From JBOFLG01 sp051657745 (GTDB lineage Bacteria; Actinomycetota; Actinomycetes; Actinomycetales; Dermatophilaceae), in NCBI GenBank assembly GCA_051657745.1, contig JBOFLG010000102.1, forward strand, positions 1 through 40,359: a stretch of DNA of 40,359 nt, read 5' to 3'. The stretch's first letter is position 1. The number at the start of each line of letters is the position of its first letter. This document shows, piece by piece, positions 1 to 8,533 of the stretch. A program made the position numbers and the translations under genes. The notes below the pieces were generated by a model. It was not told where the DNA came from and ran no database searches. It saw only the letters and a list, made by a program, of their open reading frames with translations.

Positions 1-579
<579 letters not shown>

Positions 580-588
580 GCAGCGCAC

Positions 589-611
589 CGTCATCCCGCG
601 ACCGGATGACG
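589..611 (+). terminator. Hairpin after acs
   Basis: Perfect 8-bp inverted repeat (CGTCATCC / GGATGACG, 7-nt loop) starting 10 nt after the acs stop. There is no T-tract, as is common for actinobacterial intrinsic terminators. The rest of 612-836, up to nhaA, holds no convincing gene. Confidence 0.5.
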
Positions 612-836
612 CCTACGCCGCCTCGTCCTGGCGTTGACTTTCCGACACGGAGGTCAGTCGTCTGCGGTCACCATCGGCGGCGTCCGCTACGCCATCCGGG
701 TGCAGGTCGGTGTCCGGGCTGCGACCCTCGGCGCGACCCGCGTCGGTAGGCTGGCCAGCGGCGAGCCGGGAAGTCTGGTCGGCACGGCGCTGCTCCGGCG
801 GCGCCGCCCTCTGCCCGACCGACCCGAAAGGCCGAG

Positions 837-2189
837 ATGACCACGCCATCCAATCGGTCGCTGCTTCGGATCCTGCAGCGGCCCTCCTGGACCGAGGCGC
901 AGTTCGTCACCAACGCACTCCGCACCGAGACCATCGGTGGCGCCCTGCTGCTGGCGGCCACGGTCGCGGCGCTCATAGTGGCGAACAGTCCACTGCGCGA
1001 GGAGTACGCGGCGCTGCGAGACACCTCTCTGGGTACGACCTGGGGTGAACTCCGGCTCACGGTCGGCCACTGGGCCGGTGACGGCCTGCTGGCGCTGTTC
1101 TTCTTCGTCGCCGGGCTCGAACTCAAGCGGGAGTTCCTGGTCGGCGACCTGCGCACACCCGCCCGGGCTGCGGTTCCGGTCACCGCAGCCGTCGGCGGGG
1201 TGGTGGCGCCGGCGTTGGTCTTCCTCGGTGTCGTGTCCGCGCTCGGTGGTGGGTCCGAGGCGGCCCGCGGCTGGGCGATCCCCACCGCCACCGACATCGC
1301 GTTCGCGCTGGCCGTGCTGGCCGTGATCGGCAGCTCCCTCCCCTCGGCGCTGCGCTCGTTCCTGCTGACCCTCGCGGTCGTGGACGACCTCATCGCGATC
1401 ACGGTCATCGCGCTCTTTTACACCGCCGACCTCGACCTCGTCCCGCTGCTGCTCGCCACGCTGCCCCTCGCCGGGTTCGCTGCACTCGCCCAACGGCGGA
1501 TCACCCACTGGTGGCTGCTGCTTCCCCTCGCCCTCCTCACCTGGGCGCTCGTGCACGCCTCCGGGGTCCACGCCACGGTTGCCGGGGTGCTGCTCGGGCT
1601 GTCGGTTCCGGTTCGGCCCCGGTCGTCGGTGACCCGAGTCAGCACTCTGGCCCCGGATACCGACGTCGCGCACCGTTTCGAGCATCGGCTGCGACCGCTC
1701 TCCGCTGGGTTCGCGGTGCCGCTGTTCGCCTTCTTCGCCTCCGGCGTCACCGTCGTCGGAGGCGGGCTCACTGCCGCGCTGGCCGACCCGGTCGCGGGTG
1801 CCGTGGTCGCGGCGCTGGTGGTCGGCAAACTGGTGGGCATTCTCGGCGCCACCTGGCTGATCGCCCGGTTCACCCGGGCCCGCCTGGCCGATGGGCTGCA
1901 CTGGCCGGACATCGTCGGGCTCGCGCTGCTGTGCGGCGTCGGATTCACCGTTTCCCTGCTGATCGGCGACCTGGCATACGACGACGGGTCCGAGCGCGCC
2001 CAGCATGTCAAGCTCGCGGTCCTGCTCGGGTCGCTCATCGCGGCGACCCTCGCGGCGATCGTGCTGCGGCTACGCAACGCCGTACACCGGCGACTCTGCG
2101 AGGACGAGACCCGCGACGATGACGCCGACGGGGTTCCCGACGTCTACCAACACGACGAGCGTGGGCACGGGCCTGCACCGACTGGGTAG
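837..2189 (+). CDS. nhaA: Na+/H+ antiporter NhaA
   Basis: Inner-membrane secondary transporter that expels Na+ in exchange for protons and supports pH and salt homeostasis. The 450-residue product is hydrophobic through about residue 410 and carries the NhaA signature residues: the adjacent aspartates of the ion site in LAVVDDLIAI (about 180-189) and the TATDIAFALAVL segment of TM4 (about 150-161), plus GKLVGI corresponding to the TM10 lysine region. Length is in the usual range for actinobacterial NhaA, which have a hydrophilic, acidic tail (here about 40 residues, rich in Asp/Arg). Start ATG at 837 follows a purine-rich stretch. It stands alone between acs and the holin-like gene, on the same strand. 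Confidence 0.95.
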   Translation: MTTPSNRSLLRILQRPSWTEAQFVTNALRTETIGGALLLAATVAALIVANSPLREEYAALRDTSLGTTWGELRLTVGHWAGDGLLALFFFVAGLELKREFLVGDLRTPARAAVPVTAAVGGVVAPALVFLGVVSALGGGSEAARGWAIPTATDIAFALAVLAVIGSSLPSALRSFLLTLAVVDDLIAITVIALFYTADLDLVPLLLATLPLAGFAALAQRRITHWWLLLPLALLTWALVHASGVHATVAGVLLGLSVPVRPRSSVTRVSTLAPDTDVAHRFEHRLRPLSAGFAVPLFAFFASGVTVVGGGLTAALADPVAGAVVAALVVGKLVGILGATWLIARFTRARLADGLHWPDIVGLALLCGVGFTVSLLIGDLAYDDGSERAQHVKLAVLLGSLIAATLAAIVLRLRNAVHRRLCEDETRDDDADGVPDVYQHDERGHGPAPTG

Positions 2190-2248
2190 GGTCGGGGGGT
2201 CAGGCCCGGTCGCCGGGGCACCGTACGCAAGTGAGGTCAGACCACACG

Positions 2249-2686
2249 ATGTCAGGCACACCTGGTAGCGAACGCACCATCGGGCAGCTCGTGGCTGATG
2301 TCACCCACGACGTCGAAGGCATCGTCCGCGGCGAGATCGCCCTGGCCAAGGCCGAGATACTCGGCGGCGCCAAGGGCATCGGCAAGGGTGCGGGCCTGCT
2401 CGCGGTGGCCGGCTTCATCGCACTGCTCGGGCTGATCTTCCTGTTCCACACCGTGGCCCGGGTGGTCGACATCTGGCTGCCGCTGTGGGCGGGGTACGGC
2501 ATCGTGACCGCGGTCATGTTCGTCGTGGCCGCGGTGCTCGCGCTCGTGGGGCGGTCCGCCATCGGGAAGGCAAAGCCGGCTCCGCAACGCGCGATCGACC
2601 AGGCCCACCAGACCGTTGCGGCGCTGAAGCAGGCTGGGCAGTCATCAGGCTCCCCCGCGCCCACAGATCAGCGGGCAAGCGCCTGA
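2249..2686 (+). CDS. Phage-holin-superfamily (DUF1469-like) membrane protein
   Basis: A 145-residue protein with a charged amphipathic N-terminus (SERTIGQLVADVTHDVEGIV and following), two hydrophobic segments (about residues 46-68 and 80-102) and a polar C-terminal tail. This is the layout of the Phage_holin_3_6 / DUF1469 family, which is chromosomal and widespread in Actinobacteria, often beside acs/nhaA/marP; its molecular function is not established. ATG 2249 is preferred over an in-frame GTG at 2231 because GAGGT (2232-2236) lies 12 nt upstream of it. It runs tail to tail with marP, with only 4 nt between the stop codons, which sit inside a small CCTGA/TCAGG dyad. No other phage gene is nearby, so a prophage role is unlikely. 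Confidence 0.8.
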   Translation: MSGTPGSERTIGQLVADVTHDVEGIVRGEIALAKAEILGGAKGIGKGAGLLAVAGFIALLGLIFLFHTVARVVDIWLPLWAGYGIVTAVMFVVAAVLALVGRSAIGKAKPAPQRAIDQAHQTVAALKQAGQSSGSPAPTDQRASA

Positions 2687-2690
2687 CCGC

Positions 2691-3899
2691 TCAGGGCTCG
2701 GAGCAGCGGCCGGTCGACACCTGGCCGGTGGCGGTGAGGCCGCTCCGCAGCACCGGCGCCATCTCGTCGAGGGTGAGCGCGTAGCCGGTCTCCAGGTCGT
2801 CGAGGGAGGTGGCAAACACCATCCCGACGACCCGGCCGTCGGGGTCGACCATCGGCCCCCCGGACCCGCCCTGCCGCACCTGGGCCCGCAGCGAGTAGAT
2901 CTCTCGAGTGATCCCGGATTCGCCGTAGATGTCCGCACCGCTGGCACGGATGACGTTGCGCACCCGAGCGCTGCGCACCGTGAGCCCGTCGTCGCCCGGG
3001 AATCCAGCGACGACCGCTGAGTCGGCCGCAGCCAACTCGCTGCTCCGGCTGAGGGGTGCCGCGGTGAGGCCCGGTACGGCTAGCACGGCCACGTCGCGGT
3101 CGGGGTCGAAGGCAACGACCCGCGCGGTCCGCTCGCGGCCGCGACCACCGACGCTGACCCGTACCGACTGCGCACCGGCGACGACGTGGGCGTTGGTGAC
3201 GACGTAGCCGGCGGCACCGACCCAGCCGCTGCCGACCCGCGCGGTGTCGCACCGGCGCGAGTCGGCCCGTACCCGGATCACTGAACGCAGGGCGGCTCGC
3301 ACCTCGGGGTCATTGACCAGCGTGGCGTCAGGCGCGTCGATCGCGGTGATCGGCTCTGGCCCGAGCCCGTCGAAGACCTGCGGGAAGCCCTGCCGATCCA
3401 GGGCCTGGGTGACGTTGTCAACCACCCTCGCGGCCGATGCCGGGACCAGAGCATCGACCCGAGTCAGAATTCCTGAGCGGGCCACGACCTCGCGCGCTCC
3501 CGGCGGCCCACTGGTGCGCACCACTCCGGCAACGACCCACAGCACCAGGATCGAGGCGATCAGGACTGCGGTCGTACCAAGGAAACTGTCGACCGTGCGA
3601 GCGGCTGGCAAGCGCACGGCATCCCGCACCCGCGCGGCCAGCAGGAGCATCACCGATTGCGCGGTCACCGCAACGAAGATGATGAGCACGACCAGCACGA
3701 TGGCGCTCGAGGGCGTGCCACGGACGACGCCGAGGTGGTCCTCGAGCAGGTCAGGGACGATCCGGACGGTGACCACGGCGCCCCCGACCAGACCAACCAG
3801 GCCGAGCGCCGCGGTAATCAGCCCCTGCCGCCAGCCGCTCCACGCATAGCCGGCGAGCAGCACCACGAGCGCCAGATCGAGGATGATCGAGAACATCAT
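2691..3899 (-). CDS. marP: MarP-type membrane-anchored serine protease (acid resistance)
   Basis: Periplasmic chymotrypsin-fold protease tethered by four membrane helices; in Mycobacterium tuberculosis MarP (Rv3671c) is needed for acid and oxidative stress survival. The 402-residue product has an N-terminal CvpA-like membrane domain (about residues 1-125, four hydrophobic segments) and a C-terminal trypsin-like domain with the full triad: His in VTNAHVVAG, Asp in DPDRDVAVLAV, Ser in QGGSGGPMV. A cysteine pair flanks the protease domain (SRRCDTA and the C-terminal TGRCSEP), as in MarP. ATG 3899 overlaps the stop of the upstream Nudix gene by 4 nt (ATGA), so marP, the Nudix gene and nth are translationally coupled, in the order known from mycobacteria. 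Confidence 0.95.
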   Translation of the reverse strand: MMFSIILDLALVVLLAGYAWSGWRQGLITAALGLVGLVGGAVVTVRIVPDLLEDHLGVVRGTPSSAIVLVVLIIFVAVTAQSVMLLLAARVRDAVRLPAARTVDSFLGTTAVLIASILVLWVVAGVVRTSGPPGAREVVARSGILTRVDALVPASAARVVDNVTQALDRQGFPQVFDGLGPEPITAIDAPDATLVNDPEVRAALRSVIRVRADSRRCDTARVGSGWVGAAGYVVTNAHVVAGAQSVRVSVGGRGRERTARVVAFDPDRDVAVLAVPGLTAAPLSRSSELAAADSAVVAGFPGDDGLTVRSARVRNVIRASGADIYGESGITREIYSLRAQVRQGGSGGPMVDPDGRVVGMVFATSLDDLETGYALTLDEMAPVLRSGLTATGQVSTGRCSEP

Positions 3900-4618
3900 G
3901 GTCGGGCCCCTGGGGAATCGCGGTCGGCATCGGAGAGCGCTGGGACACCCACCCGCTCGGGGGGCCGCATCCACGGCGAGAGCACCCGGTCGGGCAACGG
4001 TCGCTCGCGGCGGTGGTTCCAGGGTCGGCTGAGCTCGGCGAGGTCGAGCACGCTGCTGAGCAGCATCGCGGTGAAGCCCCACACGACGAGGCTGTCGACC
4101 TCGAAGGCCAGGCCGCGGTACTCGCCGACCACAGCGGTGTATCGGTTCGCGGGGTCGATGAGGGCCGTCACCGGAACCCGCGCGACGAACTCGACCTCGG
4201 CCGGGTCGACCACCCGGACCGGCCCGGGCACGGGGCACCAGGCCAGCACCGGGGTCACCGCGGTGCGGCTCGGTGCCAGGTACACCGGCGGAAGGGTACG
4301 GATGACGTCGACGCCGGCCGGGTCGATGCCGACCTCTTCCTCCGCCTCGCGTAGCGCCGCAGCGACCGGGTCGGCGTCGCTCGGGTCGATCACGCCACCC
4401 GGGAAGGAGACCTGCCCAGGGTGGGATCGCAAGGTATGCGCCCGTTCGGTGAGCACCACGTCCTCGCCTCGTCCCGACCGGTCGGGACCGAAGACCATCA
4501 GCACCGCGGATTCCCGGCCGGCGCCCTCGGGCGGGGCAAAAGCCGAGAACCACTCGTGCTCAGGCAGGTCGTCCCGGGCGCCGAGCCGCTCGAGCCACCG
4601 CGGCCGCGGAGCGGTCAC
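3896..4618 (-). CDS. Nudix hydrolase, CoA-pyrophosphatase type
   Basis: A 240-residue Nudix protein of the NudL/CoA diphosphatase group (Rv3672c position). It shows the UPF0035 segment typical of CoA-cleaving Nudix enzymes (LTERAHTLRSHPGQVSFPGG, about residues 56-75) directly joined to the Nudix box, which ends ALREAEEEVGI. These motifs predict Mg2+-dependent hydrolysis of CoA or its derivatives to 4'-phosphopantetheine and 3',5'-ADP; the true substrate is inferred. The GTG start overlaps the nth stop by 4 nt (GTGA) and its own stop overlaps marP (ATGA), placing it in the middle of a three-gene coupled operon. The thioredoxin-like gene found between nth and this gene in M. tuberculosis is absent here. 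Confidence 0.88.
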   Translation of the reverse strand: MTAPRPRWLERLGARDDLPEHEWFSAFAPPEGAGRESAVLMVFGPDRSGRGEDVVLTERAHTLRSHPGQVSFPGGVIDPSDADPVAAALREAEEEVGIDPAGVDVIRTLPPVYLAPSRTAVTPVLAWCPVPGPVRVVDPAEVEFVARVPVTALIDPANRYTAVVGEYRGLAFEVDSLVVWGFTAMLLSSVLDLAELSRPWNHRRERPLPDRVLSPWMRPPERVGVPALSDADRDSPGARP

Positions 4619-5415
4619 GAGACCACAGGGCCGTCGTCGGGAAGCGGCCCCGGGCGTGGGTCGGGAAGCGCGGCGCCGGGCGCGAGCTCGTACCGAAGGA
4701 GCGTCCGGGCCACGACCGGGTCAGTCTCGCCCACTCCGTACGACGGGCACCACTGCGCTACCGAGCAGGCACCGCAGGCCGGGCGCCGGGCGTGACACGT
4801 GCGCCGGCCATGGAAGATCACGGTGTGGCTGAGCATGGTCCAGTCACGACGCCGGATCAGCGCTCCGACCGCGTGTTCCACCGCGACCGGGTCGGTCTCG
4901 GCGGTCCACTGCCAGCGCCGCACCAACCGTCCGACGTGCGTGTCCACGGTGATTCCGGGAATCCCGAACGCGTTGCCCAGCACGACGTTCGCGGTCTTTC
5001 GGCCGACACCGGGAAGGGTCACCAGGTCGTCGAGGCGGCCCGGCACCTCGCCGCCGAACCGCTCGATGAGCGCCTGAGCCAGCGTCACGACCGAGTTGGT
5101 CTTTGCCCGGAAGAAGCCGGTGGGCTTGAGCACCGCTTCCATCTCGGCGCGGTCGGCCGAGGCCAGCGCGGCGGTGTCCGGCCAGCGGGCGAACAGGGTG
5201 GGGGTCACCGAGTTGACCCTGACGTCGGTGGTCTGCGCGCTGAGTACCGTGGCAATGAGAAGCTGGAGCGGGTTGGCGAAGTCGAGTTCGCAATGCGCGT
5301 ACGGGTATCTCGCACCCAGCGCGCGATGAATGCGGCGCGCCCGGCGAGTCAGCGCCACCGGCGACTCGTCCCCCGCACGGAGGCGTCGGACGGCGCGTGA
5401 GGGGGCAAGAGACAC
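4615..5415 (-). CDS. nth: Endonuclease III (DNA glycosylase/AP lyase)
   Basis: Base-excision repair enzyme that removes oxidised pyrimidines and cuts the abasic site. In the 266-residue product the helix-hairpin-helix LPGVGRKTANVVL carries the catalytic lysine and the nearby VDTHVGRLV the catalytic aspartate. The 4Fe-4S loop is complete: Cys-X6-Cys-X2-Cys-X5-Cys in CHARRPACGACSVAQWC. The start is GTG at 5415; a roughly 25-residue basic N-terminal extension before the conserved RRARRIHRAL means a later start is possible. It is first in the nth/Nudix/marP operon and divergent from crp, with about 104 nt between the starts, where both promoters must lie. Confidence 0.96.
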   Translation of the reverse strand: MSLAPSRAVRRLRAGDESPVALTRRARRIHRALGARYPYAHCELDFANPLQLLIATVLSAQTTDVRVNSVTPTLFARWPDTAALASADRAEMEAVLKPTGFFRAKTNSVVTLAQALIERFGGEVPGRLDDLVTLPGVGRKTANVVLGNAFGIPGITVDTHVGRLVRRWQWTAETDPVAVEHAVGALIRRRDWTMLSHTVIFHGRRTCHARRPACGACSVAQWCPSYGVGETDPVVARTLLRYELAPGAALPDPRPGPLPDDGPVVS

Positions 5416-5519
5416 GCCCGGCAGCCTACGTGCCCACGCTGACCGCGGTTGTCGCAGTGCATTCCACCGAACCGTCGGCTCGGCCCACCGGCGTCACCCG
5501 CTCTGGCACACTTCCAGTC

Positions 5520-6197
5520 GTGGACCATGACGTCGTGCGCCGCGCCCCGCTCTTCGCTCCTCTCGACGAGCAGGTGGCTGAGACCCTGATTGCGTCGATG
5601 AGCCCGGCTCGCCTGGATCGAGGCGACATCCTCTTCCACGAGGGTGACCAGGGCGACCGGCTCTATGTGATCGGCGAGGGCAAGATCAAATTGGGCCGCT
5701 CGAGCAGCGATGGCCGGGAGAACCTGCTGGCCATCCTCGGCCCGGGTGAGATGTTCGGCGAGCTCTCGTTGTTCGACCCCGGCCCCCGCACCGCGACCGC
5801 GACCGCGGTCGCCGAGGCGCAGGTGGTCTCGATGGGCCAGGACCAACTGCGCGGGTTCCTCGGTGCACACCCCGACGTGGCCCTCACCCTGCTCGCTGCA
5901 CTGGCCCGCCGGTTGCGCCGGACCAACGAGGTCCTCGCCGACCTGGTCTTCACCGATGTGCCCGGGCGGGTCGCCAAGGCGCTGCTCGATCTCGCCAGCC
6001 GATTCGGCCGGCCGATCGAGGAGGGCCTGATGGTGGCTCACGACCTCACTCAGGAGGAACTGGCCCAGTTGGTCGGGGCCTCCCGCGAGACGGTGAACAA
6101 GGCACTCGCCGACTTCGCCGGGCGCGGCTGGCTGCGCCTCGAGGCCCGAGCTGTGCTCCTCCTCGACCTCGAGCGGCTCCGGCGCCGAGCCCGCTGA
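5520..6197 (+). CDS. crp: Crp/Fnr-family global regulator (Crp/GlxR type)
   Basis: cAMP-receptor-type transcription factor. The 225-residue product has an N-terminal cyclic-nucleotide-binding beta barrel with the phosphate-binding cassette GEMFGELSLFDPGPRTATA (about residues 77-95; Glu and Arg of the cAMP pocket present), a dimerisation helix, and a C-terminal winged helix with the recognition segment LVGASRETVNKALADF. Length and sequence match M. tuberculosis CRP (Rv3676) and corynebacterial GlxR, and the position beside nth is the same. The GTG at 5520 was chosen because the family begins just there (V/M-D-x-hydrophobic-x-RRAPLF); longer in-frame forms would run into the divergent nth start. 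A clear TGTGA-N6-TCACA site upstream was not seen. Confidence 0.94.
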   Translation: MDHDVVRRAPLFAPLDEQVAETLIASMSPARLDRGDILFHEGDQGDRLYVIGEGKIKLGRSSSDGRENLLAILGPGEMFGELSLFDPGPRTATATAVAEAQVVSMGQDQLRGFLGAHPDVALTLLAALARRLRRTNEVLADLVFTDVPGRVAKALLDLASRFGRPIEEGLMVAHDLTQEELAQLVGASRETVNKALADFAGRGWLRLEARAVLLLDLERLRRRAR

Positions 6198-6212
6198 CCT
6201 CGCGGGTCAGCG
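6192..6212. terminator. Shared terminator dyad of crp and the MBL gene
   Basis: 8-bp perfect inverted repeat (CGCTGACC / GGTCAGCG, 5-nt loop) in the convergent junction. Both stop codons (6195-6197 on plus, 6207-6209 on minus) lie inside the stem, so one hairpin could serve both directions. No T-tract. Confidence 0.5.
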
Positions 6213-7022
6213 CGCGCTGAGATAGTCCACCTGGGCGCGGATCGAGAGTCGCGCGGCCGGCCACACCTCCTGCGGCACAGTGGCATAGACCCGGTGCAGC
6301 ACGCCCTCGACCGGGTCGGTCTCGGCCGACGCTCCGTCGGCGAGCGCCTGCCGCACCTGCTCGAGCCGCTCGGCGCGGTGGGTGCGGTAGTACTCGACCA
6401 TCGCCGCGGCATCCGGCACCACCGGCCCGTGCCCGGGAAGGATGGCGGTCACGTCGCCCGCGCCGGTAAGCGCCGAGATCCGGTGCAGGGAACGGAGGTA
6501 GGCGTCGAGTTCGCCGTCCGGGTGAGCGACCACGGTGGTGCCGCGGCCGAGCACAGTGTCGCCGGTGAGCAGCGCGGCATCCGCGGGAATGGCGAACGAG
6601 ACTGAGTCGGCGGTGTGACCGGGCGTCGCGACCACCCGCACCTCACACCCGCCGGTGCGGATGACGTCGCCGTCGCCGAGGTCGTCGTGTCCGGCTCCCA
6701 CCGCGCGGGTCGGCGCGCCGGTCAGCTCGGCGAACCGGTCGGCGGACTCGGCGTGGTCGTGGTGTCCGTGGGTCAGCACGGTGATCGCCACGCGGGCGCC
6801 CCGGGCGGCAACGTGGTCGAGGACGGCGGCGAGGTGGCGCTCATCCAACGGTCCGGGGTCGACAACCACCGCCTCGGTCGAACCCGGCTCGAGCAGCACC
6901 CAGGTGTTGGTGCCGTCGAGCGTCATCGGCCCCGGATTGGGCGCGAGGATGCAGTGGGCACGCACCGTGGCTGACCCGCCGGCCCATGGCCCTCGGCTCG
7001 ACTCCGGCGGCTCACTACTCAC
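6207..7022 (-). CDS. Metallo-beta-lactamase-fold hydrolase (LACTB2/Rv3677c type)
   Basis: A 271-residue zinc hydrolase of the beta-lactamase fold. Seen: the metal motif THGHHDHAESAD, the second-site motifs TPGHTADSV and LLTGDTVLG, and LPGHGPVV, followed by a C-terminal winged-helix part (HRAERLEQVRQAL to the end), the architecture of LACTB2-like proteins and Rv3677c. Human LACTB2 is an endoribonuclease; for bacterial members the substrate is unknown, and a beta-lactamase activity is not suggested despite the fold. The start is uncertain: GTG 7022 gives the usual length, while an upstream ATG at 7184 would overlap the preceding Nudix gene. It lies downstream of the Nudix, RidA and DUF4177 genes on the same strand. 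Confidence 0.85.
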   Translation of the reverse strand: MSSEPPESSRGPWAGGSATVRAHCILAPNPGPMTLDGTNTWVLLEPGSTEAVVVDPGPLDERHLAAVLDHVAARGARVAITVLTHGHHDHAESADRFAELTGAPTRAVGAGHDDLGDGDVIRTGGCEVRVVATPGHTADSVSFAIPADAALLTGDTVLGRGTTVVAHPDGELDAYLRSLHRISALTGAGDVTAILPGHGPVVPDAAAMVEYYRTHRAERLEQVRQALADGASAETDPVEGVLHRVYATVPQEVWPAARLSIRAQVDYLSAR

Positions 7023-7146
7023 CTGGTCGAGTATGCCGCCGCCGCGCCGCGGGCCCGCTCGAGCCGACGAACAGGACCTGCCCACCGGTCGCTCACTGTC
7101 AGTCGGCGCGGCGTTCGTGCCTGGTCGTCGGTCGGATGGCGCGGGC

Positions 7147-7869
7147 TCAGGCGAACGCGGTGCGAAGGGCCGGCGTGCCGTCATCCCCGATCACCAGACG
7201 TGGCTCGATCCGGATGACGCGCGGCCGGCCTTCGAGGAACGCTGCCACCTCGTCGAATGCGGCAAGCTGCTCCACCGCATCCACGGTCGGTGGCAGCATC
7301 GGCGCGCTGCCGGCCGCATGCCGTGCCAGCAGGTGGCCGGGTCGTACCCACTCGCTCGCGTCGGACTCCCCACTCGCGGTGTGCGCGACCTGACCGGGCG
7401 GCATCCGCGCCGCGAGGATCCAGGTGTCGAACCGGCGCGGCTCGAACTCCGGGGTGACCCAACGCCCCCGGACCCGGAGATCAGCCACTGCCACCATGAC
7501 CCCGCACTCTTCGGCGACCTCGCGCACTGCGGCGGCCGCTCGCGGAGCAGCCTGGTCGATGGGCACCCCCATGGCGGCGGCGAGGGCGGCGAGGCCCGGC
7601 GTCTGGTGCGGCAGCCGGGCGTCGACATCATCGACCGCACCGCCGGGGAAGACATAGGTCGCGGGAGCGAACGCCATGGTCGGCACCCGCCGCTGCACAA
7701 ACACCTCGACGCCGCCCGTACCGTGAGCCGGCTGGAGCGGCACGTCACGCACGAGCATCACGGTGGCCGCAGCTCGGGGCACCGCAGCGGGCCGCCCCGA
7801 CACCCGCCATTCCTCTGCGAGGGCACGCTGCGGGCCGGTCAGCGGCACGTCGACGACGCGGTCAGTCAC
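7147..7869 (-). CDS. Nudix hydrolase, second type
   Basis: A 240-residue Nudix-fold protein. The box begins YVFPGGAVDDVDAR and ends AVREVAEECGVMV, with an insertion of about 30 residues between the glycine loop and the catalytic helix, as in NUDT19/RHBDL-like members. It therefore differs clearly from the CoA-type Nudix protein at 3896-4618. The substrate is unknown; nucleoside diphosphate derivatives or acyl-CoA are possible. The GTG start overlaps the 3' end of the RidA-family gene by 8 nt, so the two are likely translated together. The stop lies 124 nt before the chosen start of the metallo-hydrolase gene. Confidence 0.82.
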   Translation of the reverse strand: MTDRVVDVPLTGPQRALAEEWRVSGRPAAVPRAAATVMLVRDVPLQPAHGTGGVEVFVQRRVPTMAFAPATYVFPGGAVDDVDARLPHQTPGLAALAAAMGVPIDQAAPRAAAAVREVAEECGVMVAVADLRVRGRWVTPEFEPRRFDTWILAARMPPGQVAHTASGESDASEWVRPGHLLARHAAGSAPMLPPTVDAVEQLAAFDEVAAFLEGRPRVIRIEPRLVIGDDGTPALRTAFA

Positions 7870-8332
7870 GTACGTGCAGAATCGCCTCGATCTCGACCGG
7901 TGCGCCGAGCGGGAGCGCGGTGACCCCAACCGCCGACCGGGCATGTCGGCCAGCGTCCCCGAACACCTCGGCAAACAGTTCGCTGGCCCCGTTGACCACC
8001 AGTGGCTGACCGGTGAACCCGGGCGCCGAGGCGACGAAGCCGACAACCTTGACCACCCGCTCGACCTGTTCCAGCGACACCACCGACGCCACTGCGGCAA
8101 GCACGCCAAGTGCACACACCCGGGCGAGCTCGGCAGCCCGTTCCGGGGCAACCAGCCCGGCGCCCTCCCCGACCGGACCGGTCTCGAGCATGACCCCATC
8201 GGCCATCGGCACCTGCCCGGACACGTACACCCGCGACCCGTCGAGCACTGCGGGCAGGTACGCCGCCACTGGCGGCACGAGCGGCGGCACGGCGAGGCCG
8301 AGGCTCGCCAGCCGCTCGGCGACGGTGGGCAC
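7862..8332 (-). CDS. RidA/YjgF-family protein
   Basis: A 156-residue member of the YjgF/YER057c/UK114 family with the typical fold pattern: SRVYVSGQVPMADG, central AALGVLAAVASVV-like helix, and the C-terminal strand GAPVEIEAILHV. Canonical RidA hydrolyses reactive 2-aminoacrylate-type imines and uses an Arg in the motif R-x-x-x-x-V; here the equivalent segment reads GRHARSAVGVTALPLG, so an Arg is present (HARSAVGV). The length (about 25 residues longer at the N-terminus) matches the Rv3678c type. GTG start at 8332 lies 3 nt after the DUF4177 stop. Substrate unknown. Confidence 0.85.
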   Translation of the reverse strand: MPTVAERLASLGLAVPPLVPPVAAYLPAVLDGSRVYVSGQVPMADGVMLETGPVGEGAGLVAPERAAELARVCALGVLAAVASVVSLEQVERVVKVVGFVASAPGFTGQPLVVNGASELFAEVFGDAGRHARSAVGVTALPLGAPVEIEAILHVRD

Positions 8333-8335
8333 GGC

Positions 8336-8488
8336 TCAGGCCTTTGCGCGCTTGAGGTACGCCACGAGGTTGCCCTCGGGCATGGTGAGCACCTGCACGA
8401 GTTCCCAGCCGTCGTCACCCCACTGGTCGAGGATCTGCTTAGTGGCGTGCACGATCAGCGGGACCGTGGCGTACTCGTACTGGGCCAT
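8336..8488 (-). CDS. DUF4177 small protein
   Basis: A 50-residue protein beginning MAQYEYATVPLIVHATKQIL and containing the DDGWELVQV segment that defines DUF4177. The same small gene occurs at this place in mycobacteria (Rv3678A), beside the RidA-family gene. Function unknown. It is the first gene of a minus-strand run (DUF4177, RidA, Nudix, metallo-hydrolase) and is divergent from the alpha/beta hydrolase gene, with about 45 nt between the likely starts. Confidence 0.85.
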   Translation of the reverse strand: MAQYEYATVPLIVHATKQILDQWGDDGWELVQVLTMPEGNLVAYLKRAKA

Positions 8489-8533
8489 AGCGGTCAGCCT
8501 AGAGGAGTCCTCCGGCCGGATAGCGTGCCGGGA

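Noticed and set aside
687..2006. Long minus-strand open frame opposite nhaA
   Set aside because: Low-complexity Gln/Arg/Gly-rich product, fully antisense to a clear NhaA.
2249..2686. Holin-like gene as sign of a prophage
   Set aside because: No endolysin, tail, capsid or integrase genes nearby; this family is chromosomal in Actinobacteria.
6207..7022. Metallo-beta-lactamase-fold gene as a beta-lactam resistance gene of the clavam cluster
   Set aside because: It lies in the conserved core block about 10 kb away, with the LACTB2-type C-terminal domain and mycobacterial synteny.
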